The translations under genes and the position numbers were made by a program. Positions 42,122 through 52,105 of a stretch of 64,000 nucleotides of DNA are shown piece after piece. Every line of letters begins with the position of its first letter. The stretch's first letter is position 1. Source of the stretch: Fusobacterium necrophorum subsp. necrophorum. GTDB lineage: Bacteria > Fusobacteriota > Fusobacteriia > Fusobacteriales > Fusobacteriaceae. The stretch lies in assembly GCF_004006635.1 (NCBI RefSeq), contig NZ_CP034842.1:1426001-1490000 (forward strand), read 5' to 3'. The notes beneath the pieces were generated by a model. The model ran no database searches. It was not told where the DNA came from and saw only the letters and a program-made list of their open reading frames with translations.

Positions 42122-43405
42122 GTGGAAAAATTATTGCCAATTTTAGTACTTTTTATTTTATTTTTCTGTAATATACCTATTAGTTTTGCACTTTTTACAT
42201 CAAGTCTATTTTACTTTATTTTTATTAATACAAATACTTATCCAGATTTAATTTTACAAACTTTTATTAAAAGTGCAGAATCTTTTCCTCTTTTAGCGAT
42301 CCCTTTTTTCATTATGGCGGGAGCTGTTATGAATTATTCTGGGATTAGTGCAAGGTTAATGGCAGTTGCAGAAGTTTTATCAGCTCATATGAAAGGAGGA
42401 TTAGCTCAAGTTAATGTTTTACTAAGCACATTAATGGGAGGAATCTCGGGTTCCGCCAATGCAGATGCAGCTATGGAATGTAAAATATTAGTTCCAGAAA
42501 TGGTAAAAAGAGGATATTCTAAAGAATTTTCAGCAGCTGTTACTGCTGCTTCATCTGCTATTACTCCTGTTATTCCTCCTGGAATTAATTTGATTATCTA
42601 TTCTTTAATTGCGAATGTTTCTGTAGCAAAAATGTTTTTAGCTGGTTATATTCCTGGAATTCTTATGTGTATTGGATTAATGATAACAGTGTATTTCATT
42701 TCTAAAAAAAGAAATTATAGACCAATACGTAAAGAAAGAGCTTCCGTCAAAGAAATCATATTTGAATTAAAAAAATCGTTTTGGGCACTATTTTTGCCTT
42801 TTGGAATTATTATGGGAATGAGAGCAGGATTTTTTACTCCAACAGAGGCAGGGGCTATTGCAGTCGTATATTGTGTATTAGTTGGTTTTTTTATATATAA
42901 AGAATTAAAAATTAGATATTTTTTAGAAATTATTCGTGAGACTGTATATGGGACAAGTAGTGTTATGTTTATTATTATTGGGGCTACTGTTTTTGGACAA
43001 TATTTAAATTGGGAAAGAATACCGTATCTTATTGGAGAGTTTTTAGTCAATTTTACTGATAATAAGTATTTATTTTTAATTTTAGTAAATCTAATTTTAT
43101 TATTTGTAGGGATGTTCATAGAGGGTGGGGCTGCTATGATTATTTTAGCCCCTTTATTAGTTCCTACAGCCTTACAATTAGGAATTGATCCTGTTCATTT
43201 TGGGATTATTATAATTGTAAATATTATGTTAGGAGGCTTAACTCCACCATTTGGTTCCATGATGTTTTTAACTTGTTCAATTGTCAAAGTGGAAGTTAAA
43301 GATTTTATTCGTGAATCTATACCATTTATGATAGCACTTTTGGCAATATTAATGCTTGTAACCTTTGTACCAGGCCTGGTATTATTTTTACCTAAATTAA
43401 TTTAA
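42122..43405 (+). CDS. TRAP transporter large permease (DctM)
   Basis: The 427-residue polytopic protein has the DctM features PLLAIPFFIMAGAVMNYSG, LMGGISGSANADAA, ITPVIPPGINLIIYS and the C-terminal LGGLTPPFGSMMFL. It moves the ligand using a Na+ or H+ gradient. The GTG start follows GAGGGGGGATAGG. Confidence 0.93.
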   Translation: MEKLLPILVLFILFFCNIPISFALFTSSLFYFIFINTNTYPDLILQTFIKSAESFPLLAIPFFIMAGAVMNYSGISARLMAVAEVLSAHMKGGLAQVNVLLSTLMGGISGSANADAAMECKILVPEMVKRGYSKEFSAAVTAASSAITPVIPPGINLIIYSLIANVSVAKMFLAGYIPGILMCIGLMITVYFISKKRNYRPIRKERASVKEIIFELKKSFWALFLPFGIIMGMRAGFFTPTEAGAIAVVYCVLVGFFIYKELKIRYFLEIIRETVYGTSSVMFIIIGATVFGQYLNWERIPYLIGEFLVNFTDNKYLFLILVNLILLFVGMFIEGGAAMIILAPLLVPTALQLGIDPVHFGIIIIVNIMLGGLTPPFGSMMFLTCSIVKVEVKDFIRESIPFMIALLAILMLVTFVPGLVLFLPKLI

Positions 43406-43438
43406 AGTTATAATAGGACTTTAGAGAATAATTTCCCA

Positions 43439-43479
43439 AGCAAAAATCATTTGATTTTTGCTTTGAACTGAGGTATATA
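43439..43479 (+). promoter_or_regulatory. Promoter with palindromic operator, glycerol leader B
   Basis: An 11-bp-arm perfect palindrome AGCAAAAATCA-TT-TGATTTTTGCT (43439-43462 in all) overlaps TTGATT (-35), and TATATA (-10, 43474-43479) follows after 17 bases. Matching bases run on through CTGAGGTATATA as in leader A. The hairpin may also end dctM transcription. Confidence 0.7.
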
Positions 43480-43508
43480 GGTAGTGAAACTATATGACAA
43501 GTAAAAGT

Positions 43509-43546
43509 GATTTATGGTAAAAGCGTTTTTATCGTGGTCTTTTTTT
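43509..43546 (+). terminator. Leader terminator before glpF, probable GlpP target
   Basis: ATGGTAAAA pairs with TTTTATCGT (two G-U pairs) and is followed by GGTC and seven T. The position relative to the promoter equals that of leader A. Confidence 0.7.
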
Positions 43547-43578
43547 ACTTGCAATTAAAGAAGTGAAAGGAGAAAAAT

Positions 43579-44328
43579 ATGGAACCAATGTCAATGTATT
43601 TTGCCGAATTTGTTGGGACAGCGATGTTATTACTATTAGGAAATGGGGTAAATATGACTCTGAGTCTAAAGCATAGCTATGGAAAAGGCGGAGGTTGGAT
43701 GTGTACTTGCTTCGGATGGGGAGTATCTGTTACTATGGCCGCTTATTTTGTAGGTTGGGCTAGTGGAGCGCATTTGAATCCGGCAGTCAGTTTAGCTTTA
43801 GCAGTAGCAGGAACTCTTGATTGGGCTTTATTACCAGGTTATATGATTGCTCAAGTGTTAGGAGGAATTCTGGGAGCAACTTTGGCATACTTAACTTATA
43901 AGAGACAAATGGATGAAGAACCGGATGTGGGAACAAAGTTAGGAGTCTTTTCAACAGGACCTTCTATTGATGATGCAAAATGGAATGTAGTGACAGAAAT
44001 TATTGGAACCGCCGTTTTAATGATTGGAATTTTAGCAATCGGTTATGGTCAAAATCAAATGCCGGCAGGAATTGGACCGGTTGTTGTCGGTTTACTAATT
44101 ATGGTTATCGGATTAGGATTGGGAGGAGCAACAGGGTTTGCTATCAATCCCGCAAGAGATTTAGGACCGAGAATTGCTCATGCTATTTTACCGATTAAGG
44201 GAAAAGGGGATTCCAACTGGAAGTATGCTTGGATTCCGGTAGTAGGTCCGTTGATTGGCGGAGTAGTAGGAACATTGATTTTTAAATTTTTATGTCAAAT
44301 GACCCAAGTGTGTCCGGTGTTAAACTAA
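43579..44328 (+). CDS. glpF: Glycerol uptake facilitator
   Basis: The 249-residue aquaglyceroporin has two NPA loops (SGAHLNPAVSLALAVAG and FAINPARDLGPR) and six membrane segments. The Asp after the second NPAR marks a glycerol rather than water channel. AAAGGAG precedes ATG. It lies 12 bases before glpK. Confidence 0.95.
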   Translation: MEPMSMYFAEFVGTAMLLLLGNGVNMTLSLKHSYGKGGGWMCTCFGWGVSVTMAAYFVGWASGAHLNPAVSLALAVAGTLDWALLPGYMIAQVLGGILGATLAYLTYKRQMDEEPDVGTKLGVFSTGPSIDDAKWNVVTEIIGTAVLMIGILAIGYGQNQMPAGIGPVVVGLLIMVIGLGLGGATGFAINPARDLGPRIAHAILPIKGKGDSNWKYAWIPVVGPLIGGVVGTLIFKFLCQMTQVCPVLN

Positions 44329-45840
<1,512 letters not shown>

Positions 45841-45846
45841 AATTGC

Positions 45847-45875
45847 TTGACTTTTCAAAAAAAATGCGGTATAAA
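45847..45875 (+). promoter_or_regulatory. Promoter of the glycerol-3-phosphate dehydrogenase trio
   Basis: TTGACT and TATAAA are 17 bases apart, directly after the glpK stop. Confidence 0.75.
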
Positions 45876-45906
45876 TATCATAGAATAAACTGACTAGAGA
45901 GAAAGT

Positions 45907-45953
45907 GGGTCAAGCAATGAAGGGATTTCCCTTTATTTCTTGTCCCCTTTTTT
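45907..45953 (+). terminator. Leader terminator before the dehydrogenase trio
   Basis: A long stem with core AAGGG-ATTT-CCCTT and outer CAAG/CTTG and GGG/CCC pairs ends in six T, only 23 bases before the ATG at 45976. Like leaders A and B, it suggests antitermination control, though its sequence differs. Confidence 0.65.
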
Positions 45954-45975
45954 ATTGTCAAAAAGGGAGGATACA

Positions 45976-47409
45976 ATGGTTGATGTAGCAATTATTGGAA
46001 CAGGAATCATGGGTTCAAGTTTGGCTTATGAATTGGCAAAATATCAAGTAAGTATAGTGTTACTTGACAAAGAACATGATGTTTCCAATGGAACAACAAA
46101 GGCAAATTCAGCAATAGTGCATGCCGGATACGATGCAAAGGAAGGAAGCCTGATGGCAAAGTATAATGTGTGGGGAAATGCTTTATATGAGAATTTGTGT
46201 AAGGAAGTGGATGCTCCTTACAAAAGAACCGGTTCTTATGTATTGGCTTTCTCGGAAGAAGATAGAAAACATCTGGACATGTTATATCAAAGAGGGATTG
46301 CCAACGGAGTGCCTGAAATGAAAATCTTGGAACGAGATGAAGTTTTGGCAAGGGAACCGAATCTCTCAACGGAAGTCGTAGCAGCATTATATGCAGGAAC
46401 TGCAGGGATTACAGGACCATGGGAATTGGCCATTAAATTGGTAGAAAATGCAATGGAAAATGGAGCGGATCTACTATTGGATGCAGAAGTGACAAAGATT
46501 GAAAATATGGGCGGACACTATCGAATTACAACAAAAGATGGTAGAAAAGTGGAAGCGAAGGTTGTTGTGAATGCTGCCGGAGTTTATGCGGATAAAATTA
46601 ATAATATGGTCAGCTCCGATTCTTTTAAAATTATTCCAAGAAAAGGGGAATATTATATTTTAGATAAGGTACAGGGAAATTTAACAAACAGTGTTATTTT
46701 CCAATGCCCAAATGAAATGGGAAAAGGGATTTTAGTGGCTCAAACGGTACACGGAAATATTATTGTAGGACCAACCGCTTTGGATGTGAATGATAAAGAA
46801 GATCTTTCAAACACTTTAGGTGGTTTTGAAAGTATCCGAAAGGCAGCAAGCAAAAGTATCAAAGATATTAACTACCGGGATAATATTCGAAACTTTGCAG
46901 GACTTCGAGCAGAGGCGGATACAGGAGATTTTATCTTAGGAGAAAGCAAAGATGCGAAAGGTTTCTTCAATATGGCGGGAACCAAATCCCCGGGCTTGAC
47001 TTCGGCACCTGCTATGGCTTTGGACTTATCCAAGATGATTTTAGAATATTTGGGAAAAGTGGAAAAGAAAGTTGAGCATATTAAGAATAGAAAACATCCT
47101 CATTTTATGGAATTAAGTGCCGAAGAGAAAGCAGCTTTAATTGCAAAAGATTCTCGATATGGAAGAATTATCTGTCGATGTGAAAATATTACGGAAGGGG
47201 AAATTGTAGATACGATTCATAGAAAAGCGGGAGGAAGAACCTTAGACGGTATTAAGAGAAGATGTCGACCGGGAGCAGGGCGATGTCAAGGGGGATTCTG
47301 CGGACCGAGAGTTTTAGAAATTCTAGCCAGAGAATTACAGGTACGACCGGATGAAATTGTACAGGATAAAAAAAGCGGATATATTTTGACCGGAGAAACA
47401 AAAAGATAG
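45976..47409 (+). CDS. FAD-dependent glycerol-3-phosphate dehydrogenase-like protein with BFD [2Fe-2S] domain
   Basis: The 477-residue protein has the FAD site DVAIIGTGIMGSSLAYELAKY, DAO-family core (TTKANSAIVHAGYDA) and, from about residue 395, a BFD-like iron-sulfur domain with cysteines in IICRCENITEG and RRCRPGAGRCQGGFCGP. It fits the large subunit of the anaerobic glycerol-3-phosphate dehydrogenase cassette that gives dihydroxyacetone phosphate. ATG 45976 follows AAAGGGAGG; the frame upstream lies inside the terminator. Confidence 0.88.
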   Translation: MVDVAIIGTGIMGSSLAYELAKYQVSIVLLDKEHDVSNGTTKANSAIVHAGYDAKEGSLMAKYNVWGNALYENLCKEVDAPYKRTGSYVLAFSEEDRKHLDMLYQRGIANGVPEMKILERDEVLAREPNLSTEVVAALYAGTAGITGPWELAIKLVENAMENGADLLLDAEVTKIENMGGHYRITTKDGRKVEAKVVVNAAGVYADKINNMVSSDSFKIIPRKGEYYILDKVQGNLTNSVIFQCPNEMGKGILVAQTVHGNIIVGPTALDVNDKEDLSNTLGGFESIRKAASKSIKDINYRDNIRNFAGLRAEADTGDFILGESKDAKGFFNMAGTKSPGLTSAPAMALDLSKMILEYLGKVEKKVEHIKNRKHPHFMELSAEEKAALIAKDSRYGRIICRCENITEGEIVDTIHRKAGGRTLDGIKRRCRPGAGRCQGGFCGPRVLEILARELQVRPDEIVQDKKSGYILTGETKR

Positions 47410-47423
47410 GGAGGACGACGATT

Positions 47424-48740
47424 ATGAAATATGATGTAGTAGTAGTTGGAGGAGGCCCTGGAGGGCTTGCCGCAGCCATAGAAGCAAAGAAAAATGGAAT
47501 TGAGAGTATTTTAGTCATTGAAAGAGCAAAAGAATTAGGTGGAATTTTACAACAATGCATTCATAATGGCTTTGGTTTGCATGAATTCAAAGAAGAATTG
47601 ACCGGACCGGAATATGCAGGAAGGTTTATTGATCAATTGTTGGAAATGAACATTGAATATAAATTGGATACTATGGTATTGGATGTCACAGACAAAAAAG
47701 AGATACATGCTATCAACAGCAAAGACGGTTATATGGTGATTGAGGCGAAGGCAGTGATTTTTTCTATGGGATGCCGAGAAAGAACAAGAGGAGCCATCTC
47801 AATTCCGGGGGATAGACCTGCGGGAGTTTTTACAGCGGGAGCGGCTCAAAGATATATCAATATGGAAGGGTATATGGTTGGGAAACGAGTTGTTATTTTA
47901 GGATCCGGAGATATTGGACTTATCATGGCAAGACGTTTAACCTTAGAGGGAGCGGAAGTTTTGGCGGTGGCAGAATTGATGCCTTTCTCCGGAGGATTGA
48001 CACGAAATATTGTACAATGTTTAGAAGATTATAACATTCCTTTATATTTGAGTCATACTGTCATTGACATTCAGGGAAAAGATAGGGTTCAAAAAGTGAT
48101 TTTGGCGAAAGTAGATGAAAATAGACAGGCGATTCCGGGAACGGAAATTGAATATGAATGTGATACCTTATTGCTTTCCGTCGGATTGATTCCTGAAAAT
48201 GATATTTCTCGGAAAACGGGAGTGGAAATGGATCGAAGAACCAATGGTCCGATTGTAAATGAAATGATGGAAACAAGTGTTCCGGGAATTTTCGCCTGCG
48301 GGAATGTTGTCCATGTACATGACTTGGTAGATTTTGTAAGTGGAGAAGCAAGAAAAGCCGGAAAAGCGGCTGCAAAATATATCAAAGGAGAAGTTTCAGA
48401 GGGAGAGTACATCTTCTTGAAAAATGGAAATGGAATCAGCTATACCGTTCCTCAAAAAGTAAGAATGGTAAATGTAGAGAAAACTTTGGAAGTTTTTATG
48501 AGGGTAAATCGAATTTTTAAAGAAGTTAGATTGGAAGTAAAAGCGGGAGAAGAGGTTTTAATGTCTTGGAAGAAAAATCACATGGCTCCCGGAGAAATGG
48601 AAAGGATTATGATTCCCAAGGCAAAATTGGAACAGGCACAAGGGAAAGAAATTGTTGTAGAAGTGGTAGAAGGAAGACAAATTATTGCTTGCACAAGTTA
48701 TGATAATTGTACAGAGGAAGCAGTTGGAGGTGCAAAATAA
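47424..48740 (+). CDS. FAD/NAD(P)-dependent oxidoreductase, partner of the dehydrogenase
   Basis: The 438-residue protein has an FAD motif DVVVVGGGPGGLAAAIEA, CysxxxxxC-like GILQQCIHNGFGLHEF, a second nucleotide fold VVILGSGDIGLIMARR and GNVVHVHDLVDFVS at the C-terminal FAD site. It would pass electrons from glycerol 3-phosphate oxidation to NAD or another carrier. It lies 14 bases after its partner. Confidence 0.88.
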   Translation: MKYDVVVVGGGPGGLAAAIEAKKNGIESILVIERAKELGGILQQCIHNGFGLHEFKEELTGPEYAGRFIDQLLEMNIEYKLDTMVLDVTDKKEIHAINSKDGYMVIEAKAVIFSMGCRERTRGAISIPGDRPAGVFTAGAAQRYINMEGYMVGKRVVILGSGDIGLIMARRLTLEGAEVLAVAELMPFSGGLTRNIVQCLEDYNIPLYLSHTVIDIQGKDRVQKVILAKVDENRQAIPGTEIEYECDTLLLSVGLIPENDISRKTGVEMDRRTNGPIVNEMMETSVPGIFACGNVVHVHDLVDFVSGEARKAGKAAAKYIKGEVSEGEYIFLKNGNGISYTVPQKVRMVNVEKTLEVFMRVNRIFKEVRLEVKAGEEVLMSWKKNHMAPGEMERIMIPKAKLEQAQGKEIVVEVVEGRQIIACTSYDNCTEEAVGGAK

Positions 48741-49084
48741 TGAAAAAGGAAATGATATGTATTGTATGTCCTGTGGGATGTCATTTGACAGTGGACACAG
48801 AAACTTTGGAAGTAACCGGAAACAGTTGCCCCAGAGGAGAAAAATATGGAAGAGAAGAATTGACAAATCCGAAACGAGTTATCACTTCCACCGTTTGTAT
48901 TGAAGGAGCGGAAGATAGAAGATGCCCGGTAAAAACCAATGATTCGATTCCGAAGGGATTAAATTTTGCATGTATGGAAGAATTAAAGAAAGTGGTTCTG
49001 CATTCTCCCGTAAAAAGAGGAGATGTTGTTATTCGAAATGTATTAAATACAGGAGTCGATGTCGTGGCAACCAAAGACATGTAG
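48740..49084 (+). CDS. DUF1667 protein, third subunit of the dehydrogenase cassette
   Basis: The 114-residue protein has CxxC pairs (CIVCPVGCHL, NSCPRG) and RRCPVKTNDSIPKG typical of DUF1667, a probable Fe-S or zinc protein always found with the two preceding genes. The ATG overlaps the upstream stop by one base. Role as an electron-transfer subunit is inferred. Confidence 0.9.
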   Translation: MKKEMICIVCPVGCHLTVDTETLEVTGNSCPRGEKYGREELTNPKRVITSTVCIEGAEDRRCPVKTNDSIPKGLNFACMEELKKVVLHSPVKRGDVVIRNVLNTGVDVVATKDM

Positions 49085-49092
49085 GGAGCTCA

Positions 49093-49121
49093 TTGCTTTT
49101 TTTCGAAAATAATGCTATAAT
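49093..49121 (+). promoter_or_regulatory. Promoter of the ecotin gene
   Basis: TTGCTT and extended ATGCTATAAT lie 17 bases apart and 27 bases before the start codon. Confidence 0.65.
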
Positions 49122-49147
49122 CCTTTCAGAAAAAAAGGAGGTTCATT

Positions 49148-49627
49148 ATGAAAAAATGTATTTATGCTATCGGCTTACTGTTTTCTTTTTCCGTCAGTGT
49201 TTTTGCAATGCAGCATCCGGATATGAACTTGGAAATATATCCTAAGGCAAAACAAGGCATGAAGAAGGTTGTGTATCTTTTAGAGAAAAAAGAAAAAGAA
49301 GAAGACTATAAATTGGAAATAAAATTTGGAAAAGACCTTGTTGTAGATGATAATCTTCATCACTTTTTAGGAGGAAAGCTGGAAGAGAAAGATGTAAAAG
49401 GTTGGGGCTATCCTTATTACATTTTTTCAGGAGATTCTCAAATGGCACAAACTTTAATGGCGTTTCCTTTAGGAAGTGAACGAGAAAAAAGAGTATATTA
49501 TCCCACAGCTACGAAAATATTGCCTTATCATTCAAAACTTCCTTTGGTTTTATATGTTCCGGAAGATGTGAAGGTAGAAGTATCTCTTTGGAATCGAATG
49601 CAGGAAATCAAAGAAGTTTCTCGTTAA
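49148..49627 (+). CDS. eco: Ecotin, periplasmic serine-protease inhibitor
   Basis: The 159-residue protein has a signal peptide (cut after VFA, residue 20) and aligns with E. coli ecotin along its length: IYPKAKQGMKKVVYLL, DDNLHHFLGGKLEEKDVKGWG, YYIF, and HSKLPLVLYVPEDV. The protease-binding loop is TLMAFP, with Met104 at the P1 position as in E. coli. Asp68 and Phe106 replace the two cysteines that form the disulfide in E. coli ecotin. As dimers, ecotins block host trypsin-like enzymes and neutrophil elastase. AAAAAGGAGG precedes ATG. Confidence 0.92.
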   Translation: MKKCIYAIGLLFSFSVSVFAMQHPDMNLEIYPKAKQGMKKVVYLLEKKEKEEDYKLEIKFGKDLVVDDNLHHFLGGKLEEKDVKGWGYPYYIFSGDSQMAQTLMAFPLGSEREKRVYYPTATKILPYHSKLPLVLYVPEDVKVEVSLWNRMQEIKEVSR

Positions 49628-49666
49628 TGGAATGAAATAACAGTTAAAAAAGTAAGGACATGAGAA

Positions 49667-49707
49667 GATGATGTTGATTGAAAGAGAATCAATTGACATC
49701 ATTTTTT
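49667..49707 (+). terminator. Terminator after ecotin
   Basis: GATGATGT pairs with ACATCAT and inner GATT with AATC, followed by six T. The rest of the gap to 49906 is A/T rich and holds only a likely TATAAT for the GntR gene. Confidence 0.65.
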
Positions 49708-49906
49708 CTTTTTATCAAAATTTAAATCCTTTTTTATAAGTATGCATGTTTCGTGGTACGATGTTATAAAACTATACTAATATCTATGTAATAAAAAGTT
49801 ATAAATGTTATGAAAATTATATTTTTAATAAATTTTCTATACAAAATATAAAAATATAGTACAATATAATAAAGAAAAGGAATTTATAAAAAAGAAGGGG
49901 ATTAAT

Positions 49907-50560
49907 ATGATTATCAAAAAGAAATCAATCCGTGAACAAGTATATGAAAGTTTAAAAGAAGAGATTGTAAATGGAAGAATACAATCAGGAGAAAAGATAA
50001 TAGAACTTGAATATGCGGAGAAATTTGGAGTAAGCAGAACTCCTCTTAGAGAAGCACTTAGGATGCTGGAATTGGAAGGATTGGTAACAAATGCGGAAAA
50101 GGGAGGAGTGACTGTAAATTATATTTCAAAAGAAGATATTGAGGAAATTTATAAAATTCGAGTGGCCTTAGAAAGTATTGTGCTGAAAGAAATTCTAAAA
50201 AAGGATAGAAGTTGTTTGAAACCTTTACATTCTATTTTAGAAGAGACAAGGATTGCTTTGGATGAAAATATGGAATCTGAAGCATTGATTGAGATTTTTC
50301 AAAGATTTAATCATGAATTATATGAAGTGGCAAATTTAAAACAAGTTTCTAAACTTATCAAACATTTAAATGAATACACGAAGAGATTTCGCGTTCTTTG
50401 TTTAAAGGATGAAATACGTTTAAAAGAGGCTTTTCTTGAGCATTGCAGTTTAGTAGAAGCTTTAGAAAAGAAAGATTTGGAAGAAGCTCTACGAATCAAT
50501 GATAAACATCTATTCCAGTCTATGAAATTCGTTTTAAACAAGATGCCGGATACAAAATAA
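49907..50560 (+). CDS. GntR-family regulator (FCD/FadR type)
   Basis: The 217-residue protein has an N-terminal winged helix (REQVYESLKEEIVNGRIQSG, FGVSRTPLREALRMLELEGLV) and a C-terminal FCD helical ligand domain (EEIYKIRVALES, FNHELYEVANLK, HCSLVEALEKKD). FCD regulators often bind carboxylates through a metal. The citrate-type operon follows with a perfect palindrome in front, so citrate or a related acid is the likely signal. Confidence 0.9.
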   Translation: MIIKKKSIREQVYESLKEEIVNGRIQSGEKIIELEYAEKFGVSRTPLREALRMLELEGLVTNAEKGGVTVNYISKEDIEEIYKIRVALESIVLKEILKKDRSCLKPLHSILEETRIALDENMESEALIEIFQRFNHELYEVANLKQVSKLIKHLNEYTKRFRVLCLKDEIRLKEAFLEHCSLVEALEKKDLEEALRINDKHLFQSMKFVLNKMPDTK

Positions 50561-50635
50561 AGGAAGAAAATATCTGTTTATAAATAGGATTATTTAATCC
50601 ATTCCCGAAAAGAACTCTCTTTTTTCAAAAACTAG

Positions 50636-50703
50636 TTGACAAAATTATAAATTTATATTACCCTAAAGACATTAAAAATTGTATACAGTATACTGTATAC
50701 AAT
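50636..50703 (+). promoter_or_regulatory. Promoter and 26-bp perfect palindrome before the citrate operon
   Basis: TTGACA (-35, 50636) is clear, the -10 is not. At 50678-50703 stands a perfect 26-base palindrome with half-site ATTGTATACAGTA. It holds overlapping TGTATACA elements like those bound by GntR/FCD regulators, and a GntR gene is divergent in function but co-oriented just upstream. Confidence 0.7.
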
Positions 50704-50728
50704 AAGAGGAAGAGAAGGGGAGGTCATT

Positions 50729-52078
50729 ATGGCAAAGAAGAATTTCAGAGAGTTATTTGATATTCGAGAATTAAAATGGGGAGGAGTAAATTTTCCTATT
50801 TTTTTATCTATGTTACTTTTAGCAATGATTGTAGTTTATGTTCCTTTTGGAGGAGAAGAATCCGGTTTTTTAAGAGCTAATTTCTTAACTATTTTTGCAT
50901 TGTTAGGAGTTTTTGGTTTGTTATTCGGAGAGATTGGAGATAGGATTCCTTTCTGGGATGAATACATTGGTGGAGGAACTGTTCTGGTATTCTTTGCAGC
51001 AGCAGTTTTTGGAACGTATCAATTGGTACCGGAACCGGTGGTAAGTGCGATCAAGATTTTTTACGGGAAGCAACCGGTAAACTTCTTGGAAATGTTTATA
51101 CCGGCTTTAATCGTCGGATCTGTGTTGACGGTAGATAGAAGAACTCTAATCAAATCCATGAGCGGATACATTCCTTTGATTATTGTAGGAGTTTTGGGAG
51201 CGAGCCTTTGCGGAATTGCAGCAGGACTATTCTTTGGAAAGTCACCTATTGATATTATGATGAATTATGTTTTGCCAATTATGGGTGGAGGAACCGGAGC
51301 AGGAGCGATACCTATGTCAGAAATGTGGTCTTCTAAAACAGGGAGACCTTCCAGCGAGTGGTTTGCCTTTGCGATTTCCATCTTAACAATAGCAAATATC
51401 ATTGCTATCTTAGCAGGAGCTTTCTTGAAAAAATTAGGAGAAAAGAATCCAAGCTTAACAGGAAATGGAGATTTAGTGATAGATGACTCCAAAGAAGTTG
51501 TGAAAGATAAAGAAGTAGAAGTAAAAGCGGAATTGGTCGATACCGCAGCAGCTTTTATGATGACGGGAATTTTATTTAGTGCAGCTCATATTTTAGGAGA
51601 AGTTTGGGAAAGTTTTGAGTTTCCTTTTGAAATTCATCGATTGGCTTTTTTAATTATTTTAACTATGTTTTTAAATATTGCCGGAGTTGTTCCGGAACGT
51701 TTAAAAGCAGGAGCAAAAAGAATGCAAACTTTTTTCTCAAAACATACTATTTGGATTTTAATGGCGGCAGTAGGTTTTACTACAGATGTGAATGAGATCA
51801 TCAATGCCCTTTCCTTAGCAAATATCCTGATTGCCTTTGCCATTGTTATGGGAGCTGTTATATCAATTATGCTATTATCGAAAAAAATGAAGTTTTACCC
51901 TGTGGAAGCTGCCATTACGGCAGGTCTTTGTATGGCGAATCGAGGCGGAGCGGGAGATGTTGCAGTACTAGGAGCTGCAGATAGAATGGAATTGATGTCC
52001 TTTGCACAAATTTCTTCTCGTATCGGAGGAGCCATGATGCTAATTTTAGGTTCCGTTCTCTTTGGAATTTTTGCTTAG
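50729..52078 (+). CDS. 2-hydroxycarboxylate transporter (CitS/CitW family)
   Basis: The 449-residue protein belongs to the 2-HCT family that carries citrate, malate or lactate with Na+ or in exchange. Two GGxG-type re-entrant loops are visible: PIMGGGTGAGAIPMSE and ANRGGAGDVAVLGAAD, with the C-terminal Arg in ISSRIGGAMM. About eleven membrane segments. AGGGGAGG precedes ATG. Citrate is the likely substrate, since oxaloacetate decarboxylase and citrate lyase follow. Confidence 0.93.
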   Translation: MAKKNFRELFDIRELKWGGVNFPIFLSMLLLAMIVVYVPFGGEESGFLRANFLTIFALLGVFGLLFGEIGDRIPFWDEYIGGGTVLVFFAAAVFGTYQLVPEPVVSAIKIFYGKQPVNFLEMFIPALIVGSVLTVDRRTLIKSMSGYIPLIIVGVLGASLCGIAAGLFFGKSPIDIMMNYVLPIMGGGTGAGAIPMSEMWSSKTGRPSSEWFAFAISILTIANIIAILAGAFLKKLGEKNPSLTGNGDLVIDDSKEVVKDKEVEVKAELVDTAAAFMMTGILFSAAHILGEVWESFEFPFEIHRLAFLIILTMFLNIAGVVPERLKAGAKRMQTFFSKHTIWILMAAVGFTTDVNEIINALSLANILIAFAIVMGAVISIMLLSKKMKFYPVEAAITAGLCMANRGGAGDVAVLGAADRMELMSFAQISSRIGGAMMLILGSVLFGIFA

Positions 52079-52105
52079 CAATGGAAACAAATACAGGAGG
52101 TTTTT

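Noticed and set aside
43439-43462. Simple terminator of dctM
   Set aside because: No T-run follows, and the same palindrome core appears over the -35 in leader A, where no such role fits; an operator is the better reading, although a double role is possible.
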